From NCBI GenBank assembly GCA_030666075.1, contig DAOUYN010000006.1, positions 1 through 13,638 of the forward strand: 13,638 nt of DNA. The letters are read 5' to 3'. The notes below the pieces were generated by a model. That model worked only from the letters and a program-made list of their open reading frames with translations. It had not been told where the DNA came from and searched no databases. The stretch comes from Actinomycetes bacterium. GTDB lineage: Bacteria > Actinomycetota > Aquicultoria > CAJVYJ01 > JAUVQD01. Made by a program: the position numbers and the translations under genes. Position 1 is the first letter of the stretch, and each line of letters begins with the position of its first letter. This document shows positions 8,093-13,638 of this stretch, one piece after another.

Positions 8093-8121
8093 ATTCTAGG
8101 CTTTTTCCAGCCGGTTTTCAA
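8093..8121 (-). promoter_or_regulatory. Sigma-A-type promoter of the sugar transferase-ligase unit
   Basis: On the minus strand, -35 TTGAAA (8116-8121) and -10 TAGAAT (8093-8098) are 17 bases apart, each one mismatch from consensus. The predicted leader is only about 20 bases and contains the strong AGGGGG ribosome site. It lies in the 90-base divergent gap shared with the PAS sensor gene. I found no equally good promoter for the opposite strand. Confidence 0.7.
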
Positions 8122-8154
8122 TTTGTAGGTGACGGCGAAGGTGGGGAATAAAGT

Positions 8155-9198
8155 ATGGACGACCGGATGCAGGTCATTGTCCTCGGGAAAGGGGGTTCAA
8201 GCTTGAGCGATGACGCAGACCAAGTGCCGCCGCTATCGATGGATTTCAATATCTCGGCACATCTCCTAGAGATGAGCCCGGATCCCATACTCCTTGTAAA
8301 CGCTGAGGGCATTATCGTCTTCGCGAACGCCGAGTCCGAAAAGCTCTTTGGGTATCACCGGGCCGAGCTGGTAGAAGAGCCGCTCTCGACCCTGGTCCCC
8401 GAAAGGTATCAAGGACGCCACTTTTCATCCTGTCATACCTACTTCAACTCCCCCGGGAAGAGACCGATGCGCCCGATACATCTCGATGCTTTCGCCGTGC
8501 GGCGCGACGGGGTCGAGGTCCCGGTGCAAGTGACGCTGGCACCGATCAAAAATCGCGCCGGACTGTTAGCGATGACCACCATTCGCGACCTTTCCGAGAG
8601 GCGGAGCACCGAGGCGGCCCTGCGTGAATCGGAACAAAAATATCGCAAGTTGATCGAGACCGCCAATGACGCCATCTTGCTTATAGACCTCGAAGGCCTC
8701 CTGGTTTCAGAAGCCAACAAGGGGGCCGAGGGCCTGTTGGGCTTGAAACGCGAAGAGATCACCAGCATGCCGTTGAACGCCCTGTGGCCCCCGGGAGAGC
8801 GCGGCCGGTTCGACCGGCTCTTCACTGAACTCGCCGAGCGCGGCCGTGGGATCGCCGCAGGCGTGTGCGTGCGCACCGGCGACGGCCGCGATGTGCCGGT
8901 GGAGATAAGCGCCAGCACGCTGAAGTGGAACGATAAACGCATGCTTCAAGCGATCTTCCGCGACATCAGCATGGAGGAGGAGGCACGAAAGACACTCGCC
9001 GACCGAGCTCGGCAACAAGCAGTGATCGCCGATATCGGACAGTACGCGCTAGTAGAGCGTGGTGTCGATAAGTTGATGAAGGAAGTCGTCGATCGAGTCA
9101 CGACGACACTAGAAATCGAGTACGGTAAAGTGCTGGAACTGATGCCTGACAAGTCGAACCTGTTGCTCAGAGTGGGCGTCGGTTGGGAAAATGGGTAG
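8155..9198 (+). CDS. PAS-PAS-GAF sensor protein, N-terminal part ending at an in-frame amber codon
   Basis: The frame gives 347 residues and then TAG. PAS 1 spans about 36-148 (LEMSPDPILLVNAEGIIVFAN, split at residues 38-59; ends MTTIRDLSERR). PAS 2 spans about 160-275 (KYRKLIETANDAILLIDLEG; ends QAIFRDIS). A GAF domain starts near 285 (QQAVIADIGQYAL, LLLRVGVGWENG) and is cut off partway. There is no signal peptide or membrane segment, so it is cytoplasmic. The start ATG has GGTGGGG (8140-8146) eight bases upstream. After the TAG, the same frame continues with the rest of the GAF domain and an ATPase domain to 10014, so this and the next entry were almost certainly one 619-residue protein. 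It may be a pseudogene, a real split pair, or a sequence error. The ligand is unknown. Confidence 0.8.
   Translation: MDDRMQVIVLGKGGSSLSDDADQVPPLSMDFNISAHLLEMSPDPILLVNAEGIIVFANAESEKLFGYHRAELVEEPLSTLVPERYQGRHFSSCHTYFNSPGKRPMRPIHLDAFAVRRDGVEVPVQVTLAPIKNRAGLLAMTTIRDLSERRSTEAALRESEQKYRKLIETANDAILLIDLEGLLVSEANKGAEGLLGLKREEITSMPLNALWPPGERGRFDRLFTELAERGRGIAAGVCVRTGDGRDVPVEISASTLKWNDKRMLQAIFRDISMEEEARKTLADRARQQAVIADIGQYALVERGVDKLMKEVVDRVTTTLEIEYGKVLELMPDKSNLLLRVGVGWENG
9196..9198 (+). other. Single in-frame amber codon inside the GAF domain
   Basis: 8155 and 9211 are in the same frame (1056 bases apart), and only this TAG interrupts a continuous 620-codon frame. It falls in the GAF segment W-E-N-G-stop-A-G-H-A, where relatives as I remember them have a leucine or valine (G-L-V-G). 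One base change from TTG (Leu) would produce it. Flanking protein similarity continues without a shift on both sides. Confidence 0.85.
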
Positions 9199-9210
9199 GC
9201 GGGCCACGCG

Positions 9211-10014
9211 TTGGTCCCTAACGACCGGGGCTCACAGGCAGGCTACACCCTGCTCAGCGACCACCCCATTATAGTTGACGATCTGTCGGCTGAAACGAGA
9301 TTTCAGGGACCGGACTTGCTCATCGAGCACCAAGTAAGAAGCGGAATGAGTGTCATTATCGGCAATAAGAACGAGCCGTTCGGGATCCTGGGCGCCCACA
9401 CGAAGAAGCACCGGACCTTCACGGATGACGACGTCAACTTCCTTCAAGCGATGGCCAATATGCTGGCCGGGGCGATCGACCGGAGCCAGACGGAAGAGAC
9501 CCTGGTCACCAAGGACCGCGAGATCCGCCAGACCTATATCGATGTCTTTGCGGCCGTGACCGGCGGCAAATTAGTCGTTCTCTCCAAGGAAGAACTGCTG
9601 GAAAATATCGGGCGGCCGCTGGGCAAAGCGTTCGCACTGGCCTTTTACGAAGACCTGGCCTCGGCACGGGCACAGCTGAGAAAAGAGATGGACGAAAGTT
9701 TCTCCCGGGACGTCGACAAGCAAGAGATGACTACGGCGGCCGGCGAAGCGATGGCTAACGCGATCAAGCATTCGGGGAGCGGTCAGGTGCGGGCCTTTAA
9801 GTCGAATGGTAGCGTTCAAGTCATGATAGAAGACGCCGGGCCCGGGATCGACTTCAGCCTGCTCCCGAAAGCCACCCTGATGGCGGGGTTCTCCACCAAG
9901 CAGACCCTGGGTATCGGCTTCACTATCATGCTGGAACTCTGCGACCGCTTGATGTTGAGCACCCAGCCCGGCGACACGACTGTGGTCCTGGAGATGTCAG
10001 CCGGTCACCCCTGA
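9211..10014 (+). CDS. GAF (C-terminal part) plus RsbW/HATPase_c_2-like ATP-binding domain; downstream half of the interrupted sensor
   Basis: It continues the GAF domain of the upstream part (SQAGYTLLSDHPIIVDDLSAETRF, split at residues 8-31; AMANMLAGAIDR near 80-90). A linker with DVFAAVTGGKLVVLSKEEL follows, and then a GHKL ATPase: N box E179 and N183 (GEAMANAIKH), G1 box DAGPG (208-212), G2 box GFSTKQTLGIGF (226-237). No DHp helix with a phospho-accepting His precedes it, and the short ATPase resembles RsbW/RsbT-type serine kinases. It may therefore phosphorylate or sequester a partner rather than act as a classical histidine kinase. If translated alone it would start at TTG 9211, seven bases after GGCGGG, but it would then begin mid-domain, so readthrough of an originally single gene is more natural. 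It overlaps the convergent dinB end by 18 bases. Confidence 0.75.
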   Translation: MVPNDRGSQAGYTLLSDHPIIVDDLSAETRFQGPDLLIEHQVRSGMSVIIGNKNEPFGILGAHTKKHRTFTDDDVNFLQAMANMLAGAIDRSQTEETLVTKDREIRQTYIDVFAAVTGGKLVVLSKEELLENIGRPLGKAFALAFYEDLASARAQLRKEMDESFSRDVDKQEMTTAAGEAMANAIKHSGSGQVRAFKSNGSVQVMIEDAGPGIDFSLLPKATLMAGFSTKQTLGIGFTIMLELCDRLMLSTQPGDTTVVLEMSAGHP

Positions 10015-11232
10015 GCTGCCATAGACCGGGGCGGCGTGATAACGCCGTTTCCAACTCAAAAGCGAGGCTCGAGTGATAATGCTGCTGCCGTATTTATCCT
10101 TGATCTGGTCGACGACGGCCGCCGCCCGGACTTGACGATCATCATTCAGGTCCTCCATGGAGAGTTGCCGCCAGCCGTGAGCTAGATTCGTGACACTGAT
10201 CCCCACCAGAGTCGCCGGATACTTGCGCAGCACCTCCCTTTCGACCAACAGCAACTCCCGGGCCAACGGATAGACATGCTCCGTCAGCTCCAGCGCCCGC
10301 ATCACGGTCCGACTGCGGGTGAACCCGAAGAGGCGGGCCAAGCGGAGCCTGATGACGACGGTCCGCCCGGCATACTTATCGCGCCGCATACGGCGGGTCA
10401 CCCCATCGCAAAGACCCAGGAGTATCTGACAAAGCTTGTCGATATCGGCCTCTCCGCCCCCCAAAGCGGCGCTGTGGCCGAAAGACTTCACTAGATTGGA
10501 GACGCCGCTCCGACCGGAGGCCAGAACACTGTCGTTGCGGCCCAAGGCCGCGTCCTTAAGGTAGAGGCCGACGACCCCGAACTTTTCCTTCAAGTAATCC
10601 CCGGGGACTTCAGCTAAGTCACCAATAGTAGCGACCCCGATAAGGGCCAAGTGCTTCTTCGTCTGCCGCCCTACGCCAAACAGGTCCCCCACCGGCAAAG
10701 GGGCGAATATCCCGGGCAGATCATCGGAACGTATGACTGTTATCCCGCTCGGCTTATGCAACTCCCCCGCCATCTTGGCCACCAGCTTATTGGGGCCGAC
10801 GCCTATCGAAGAAGATAGTCCGATATCTTGACGGATGCGCTCTTGTAAAAGGTGCGCTAAGTGGCCGGGGTCGCCGAAAAACTGCTTTGTCCTGGTGATA
10901 TCGAGCCACATCTCATCGATAGAGTAGACCTCTATCTCATCAGTGAACTCCTGGCATATCTTCAGTATTTCTTTGGTGTTGTGAAGATACTTATGGTAAT
11001 TGCCGGGCACATAGATGCCCTTAGGACAGAGCCGCTTCGCCTCCAGCACCGACATCCCTGACCTCACGCCGTAGGGCCTGGCCTCATAAGAGGCGGCGGC
11101 CACCACCCCGTTGTACCCCTCGACGCTATCGGTGTGGCAGACCATCAAGGGGCGCCCCCGATAGATTGGCTGGTCCCGTTGTTCCACTGAGGCGAAGTAC
11201 GCATCCATATCCAAGTGAAGGATAGTTTTCAT
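9997..11232 (-). CDS. dinB: DNA polymerase IV (Y-family translesion polymerase)
   Basis: Error-prone bypass polymerase that copies past damaged bases. All Y-family marks are present in 411 residues: LDMDAYFASVE (7-17) with metal-binding Asp8 and probable steric gate Phe13, SYEARPYGVRSGM (48-60) in the fingers, YSIDE (103-107) with catalytic Asp106 and Glu107, SSIGVGPNKLVAKMA (141-155), and a helix-hairpin-helix thumb (GVGRQTKKHLALIGVATIGDL, split over 186-206). The little-finger domain ends with QLSMED (356-361) in the place where many relatives have a QLSLF-type beta-clamp motif, so clamp binding may be weak. ATG follows the TAG of the small upstream gene directly, with GAGGG (11237-11241) four bases before the start. 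The pair is preceded by a LexA box, so SOS induction is expected. Its 3' end overlaps the convergent sensor gene. Confidence 0.96.
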   Translation of the reverse strand: MKTILHLDMDAYFASVEQRDQPIYRGRPLMVCHTDSVEGYNGVVAAASYEARPYGVRSGMSVLEAKRLCPKGIYVPGNYHKYLHNTKEILKICQEFTDEIEVYSIDEMWLDITRTKQFFGDPGHLAHLLQERIRQDIGLSSSIGVGPNKLVAKMAGELHKPSGITVIRSDDLPGIFAPLPVGDLFGVGRQTKKHLALIGVATIGDLAEVPGDYLKEKFGVVGLYLKDAALGRNDSVLASGRSGVSNLVKSFGHSAALGGGEADIDKLCQILLGLCDGVTRRMRRDKYAGRTVVIRLRLARLFGFTRSRTVMRALELTEHVYPLARELLLVEREVLRKYPATLVGISVTNLAHGWRQLSMEDLNDDRQVRAAAVVDQIKDKYGSSIITRASLLSWKRRYHAAPVYGSSGVTG

Positions 11233-11484
11233 CTAGCCCTCTAGGTGCATTCTGTCTAAGCGCCACGACATATCTTCCGTGTCAAAAGTGACCTCGTAAA
11301 TGTCGGGTGTGCCGCACCTTAGGCTGTAGCAATTCTGACGATAGACGCCTTTATGGTAATGATATTGGCCGAGGACCTCCTCGACCCGATAGCGCCGGTC
11401 GCGCCACATGAACTGTCTTGGTGTGATACGGCCCTTACTAAAAACAGCCGCCACGATGATCGGTTCGGTTATCTCTGTGATCAT
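11233..11484 (-). CDS. Small DUF6504-like protein co-transcribed with dinB
   Basis: An 83-residue soluble protein of basic and aromatic character: ITEPIIVAAVFSKGRITPRQFMWRDRRYRV in its first half (residues 5-34), then a beta-rich second half with YHYHKGVYRQNCY and YEVTFD. The pattern of a W-R-x-R-R-Y-R-V strand after a short beta start matches my memory of DUF6504 proteins, which sit next to dinB or imuB polymerases in Actinobacteria; I could not verify this by search. Function is unknown; an accessory role in SOS mutagenesis is inference from position. ATG at 11484 has GGGGAG (11491-11496) six bases upstream and is preferred over the TTG one codon earlier, which would be only three bases away. 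Its stop abuts the dinB ATG. Confidence 0.8.
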   Translation of the reverse strand: MITEITEPIIVAAVFSKGRITPRQFMWRDRRYRVEEVLGQYHYHKGVYRQNCYSLRCGTPDIYEVTFDTEDMSWRLDRMHLEG

Positions 11485-11527
11485 CAAACTCTCCCCGACC
11501 GATAATATTCCCGCTGCTACGTAAGTA

Positions 11528-11541
11528 CAAACATATGTTCG
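11528..11541 (-). promoter_or_regulatory. LexA/DinR (SOS) box
   Basis: The minus strand reads CGAACATATGTTTG, which fits the Gram-positive LexA consensus CGAACRNRYGTTYG at every position, with a perfect ten-base palindromic core. It lies 9 bases downstream of the -10 box at 11550-11555, over the expected start of transcription, so bound LexA would block initiation. It is 44 bases before the ATG of the small gene. Confidence 0.85.
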
Positions 11542-11549
11542 CTTTTGGT

Positions 11550-11578
11550 ACTTTACACTGGGGAAACGTGGCTGTCAA
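11550..11578 (-). promoter_or_regulatory. Sigma-A-type promoter of the DUF6504-dinB unit
   Basis: On the minus strand, -35 TTGACA (11573-11578, perfect) and -10 TAAAGT (11550-11555) have a 17-base spacer. The -35 overlaps the glnD stop codon (11575-11577), so this promoter begins inside the end of glnD. The LexA box follows immediately. Confidence 0.8.
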
Positions 11579-13638
11579 GAGAAGCGGGACAGCTTAAAGA
11601 GGATGTTCTTCTCGATCTCTTTCAGATAGCCGTCGTCAGTGACTTTGCCCCCGTCCAGGTCCCGGACGTAGAACGCATCGACGGCCCGGTCGCCAAAGGT
11701 GGAGGCCTTGGCGAAATGGACATCGAGATTCAGTTCGGCTAAAGCTCCTGTTACCTCATATAGGACGCCGAGGGCATCCGGAGCGTGTACTTCGATGACC
11801 GTGAACTCCTCGGAGGCTTCGTTGTCGAAGACGGTCCGGGCCGGCTCACGGTCCGGACCTTTCCGTCCATATCGCCGACTCAACTCATCGACCCGGTAGG
11901 AAAGGGCCATCCGGCCCGAGAGCACCCGGTCGATGTCTTCTTTTATTTTTCCATACATCTCGTCGGTGACTTTGTCCTCAAAAGCGGCGGCGATCCTGAA
12001 AACCTCCAGCGCTCGACCATCGTCAGTAGTATAAAGACCGGCTGCCAAAACATTTATTCTATTCAAAGCCAGAACTCCAGCTATGCTTGATATCAAGCCG
12101 CGACTGTCCGGTGCGACGACCGCCAGCTCCCCCAGACCGTTCTCCCCCGGCCAAAAGTCGACCGCCGTTTCGGCATCCCCTTCCAGCAACTCAAAGTGCT
12201 TCTCCGTCATCCTTATTTGGTTCGACGGTTCCTCGCCCGGTTCGCCCTCGAGACTTTTGAGTGTCTTGACCAAAAGCTCGTCGATGAGCGTCGACCGCCA
12301 GCTGTTCCAAGTGTTGGGACCGGTCGCTAAAGCATCGGCCAAAGTCAGAAGGTAGAGCATCCTCAGCCTATCGCTGTCGCCGACGATAGCCGCCACACCG
12401 TCGATGACCCGCGGGTCGTCAAGGTCGCGCCTGGTCGCCGTATGGCTCAAAAGCAGGTGGTGCCGGATGAGCCAGCCTATCGTCTCCAAGGCGTGACGGT
12501 CGAAACCAAGACGCGCGCCCAATCCGGCAAAGATGTCCGCCCCGACCTGCGCGTGGGAACCGCCCCGGCCCTTGCCGATATCGTGAAAGAGTCCGGCCAG
12601 CAAAAGCCAGTCGGGATGAACGAGCTGATCGTCGAGCCTGTCCGCCAGCTCCCCCACAGTGATGAATGAATGCGTATCGACAGGATGGCGATGATTAGGG
12701 TCGGCGAAACTGAGAGCTTTGATCGCGCCCCATTCGGGAACGAGTTTCTCCAGTTCGCCGGAGCGGGAGAAACGCTCCAGCTCTTCGAGCCCGTCAAAAC
12801 CGCGGCGAAGTACGGACTGGAGAACCGGAAATGTTAACGGGCCATCTCCTTTCCCATCCCGACCAGGCGACAATCGGCTCTTTCGCCGACCGCTCCAAAG
12901 ACGACTTTCTATAGCGGTAAAGAACTCATCGGATACGGCCCCGATATCGCGGACAGCCCGATAGAGAGCTTGTCCTAAAGCGCCAAGACAATCGGGCGTG
13001 TCCGGAAACAACCTTCTTGCCAACTGCGGTTGAAGCTCTGCGGTGACCTGATTCTGATCGCGCCCGGCCAATTCGTGAAGGTCGGTGCGGAGTTTCCAGA
13101 GAAATTCTTGTGCCGATTCGAGATCGGCGCGGTCGTCAACCGAAAGTAGACCGGCCGCCACCGCCGGCGAGAGTCCATCGCGGACCTCACCGCCGCCATC
13201 GGCGACACAGGCCCGGGCCAACCAATAAACGGCCTGGACGTCCCTAAGACCGCCGCGGCTGTCCTTTATCTGCGGTTCGCGCAGGCGTCCGGCATCGCCG
13301 GCGCGCCGCCGCCTCTCCATCACCTCGATCATTACTTTGGCGAAGAACGGGCGTCCGTTCCTGGCTCGAGCCGCCGCAACCATCGCCTCAGAGAACTCGG
13401 CGAACAGTTCCGGCTCTCCGGCGATAAATCGGGCGCCCAAAGTGGATGTCAACCAGGTCAGGTCTTCCCGGCCGAATGAGACTGATTCCTTAACGGAACG
13501 GACCGTATGGCTAAGTTCAAGCCCGGAATCCCAAAGCGGGTAGAAGAGCACCTGGATGAGAGCATCGACTTGTGGCTTTGGCAGTCCCCGATGGACTAGA
13601 GCGAGGTCTATATCGGAAAAAGGGACGAGCCGTCCCCA
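11575..13638 (-). CDS. glnD: [Protein-PII] uridylyltransferase / uridylyl-removing enzyme, N-terminus cut by the window edge
   Basis: GlnD attaches UMP to PII signal proteins under nitrogen limitation and removes it when glutamine is high. The frame stays open to the right edge, giving 687 visible residues; full-length relatives are about 750-900. The first visible residues, WGRLVPFSDIDLAL, are the end of the nucleotidyltransferase motif, with metal-binding Asp9 and Asp11. Next come EPQIKDSRGGLRDVQAVYWL (121-140), typical of the family, and an HD domain (DTHSF near 321-325, FHDIGKG 351-357, RHH 392-394) for UMP removal. Two C-terminal ACT domains (about 505-549 and 612-679) sense glutamine. 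The GTG at 13551 is internal, since coding similarity continues upstream of it. In many bacteria it follows amtB and glnK; those would lie beyond this window. Confidence 0.95.
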   Translation of the reverse strand, partial: WGRLVPFSDIDLALVHRGLPKPQVDALIQVLFYPLWDSGLELSHTVRSVKESVSFGREDLTWLTSTLGARFIAGEPELFAEFSEAMVAAARARNGRPFFAKVMIEVMERRRRAGDAGRLREPQIKDSRGGLRDVQAVYWLARACVADGGGEVRDGLSPAVAAGLLSVDDRADLESAQEFLWKLRTDLHELAGRDQNQVTAELQPQLARRLFPDTPDCLGALGQALYRAVRDIGAVSDEFFTAIESRLWSGRRKSRLSPGRDGKGDGPLTFPVLQSVLRRGFDGLEELERFSRSGELEKLVPEWGAIKALSFADPNHRHPVDTHSFITVGELADRLDDQLVHPDWLLLAGLFHDIGKGRGGSHAQVGADIFAGLGARLGFDRHALETIGWLIRHHLLLSHTATRRDLDDPRVIDGVAAIVGDSDRLRMLYLLTLADALATGPNTWNSWRSTLIDELLVKTLKSLEGEPGEEPSNQIRMTEKHFELLEGDAETAVDFWPGENGLGELAVVAPDSRGLISSIAGVLALNRINVLAAGLYTTDDGRALEVFRIAAAFEDKVTDEMYGKIKEDIDRVLSGRMALSYRVDELSRRYGRKGPDREPARTVFDNEASEEFTVIEVHAPDALGVLYEVTGALAELNLDVHFAKASTFGDRAVDAFYVRDLDGGKVTDDGYLKEIEKNILFKLSRFS

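Noticed and set aside
8080..8105. GCCT...AGGC followed by TTTTT as a terminator on the plus strand
   Set aside because: The stem is only four base pairs with a 12-base loop, and no plus-strand gene ends before it; the region is better explained by the minus-strand promoter.
9196..9198. Pyrrolysine or genome-wide amber recoding
   Set aside because: TAG is used as the ordinary terminator of rex, the sugar transferase and the small gene before dinB in this same window, and the position in GAF domains is not one where such a residue is known to me.
11485..11487. TTG one codon upstream as the start of the small dinB-linked gene
   Set aside because: It is only three bases from the GGGGAG site, while the ATG that follows has a normal six-base gap.
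13549..13551. GTG at 13551 as the start of glnD
   Set aside because: The frame continues upstream to the window edge and encodes the nucleotidyltransferase signature WGRLVPFSDIDL, so this codon is internal.

Overview
The window is a gene-dense stretch of a bacterial chromosome of moderately high GC. It reads like an anaerobic or facultative, non-enteric bacterium. The pointers are a Rex redox repressor, a membrane-anchored c-type cytochrome with about 15 haem sites, strong Shine-Dalgarno sites with several TTG starts, a LexA box of the Gram-positive type, and a small DUF6504-like protein next to dinB, a pairing I associate with Actinobacteria. An uncultivated anaerobic actinobacterial lineage is my best guess, but this is inference and a Firmicutes-type host is not excluded. 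I see no mobile element, CRISPR array, tRNA or rRNA.

Layout, left to right. 1-2377 (minus) is the 5' part of a large membrane-anchored surface protein with TPR-like, Ig-like and fibronectin-III domains; it runs off the left edge. 2399-3874 (minus) is the multihaem cytochrome and 3965-4636 (minus) is rex. Transcription runs rex, then cytochrome, then surface protein, from a good sigma-A-type promoter in front of rex. This looks like a redox-controlled electron-transfer module at the cell surface.

4698-8064 (minus) is a two-gene glycan unit. It holds a polyprenyl-phosphate sugar phosphotransferase that starts glycan assembly and an O-antigen-ligase/Wzy-type membrane protein with a C-terminal TPR tail. 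The two are separated by one base and are led by a clear promoter at 8093-8121.

8155-10014 (plus) is a PAS-PAS-GAF-HATPase sensor broken by one in-frame amber codon at 9196-9198. Its ATPase domain resembles RsbW-type kinases more than classical histidine kinases. It converges on dinB with an 18-base overlap.

9997-11484 (minus) is an SOS-type unit: a DUF6504-like small protein followed directly by DNA polymerase IV. Its promoter (-35 TTGACA, 17-base spacer, -10 TAAAGT) is followed at once by a near-perfect LexA box, and its -35 overlaps the stop codon of glnD. 11575-13638 (minus) is glnD, the PII uridylyltransferase/uridylyl-removing enzyme, which runs off the right edge.

No gene-free stretch exceeds 300 bases. 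The longest gaps are about 60 to 90 bases, and most of them carry a recognisable promoter.
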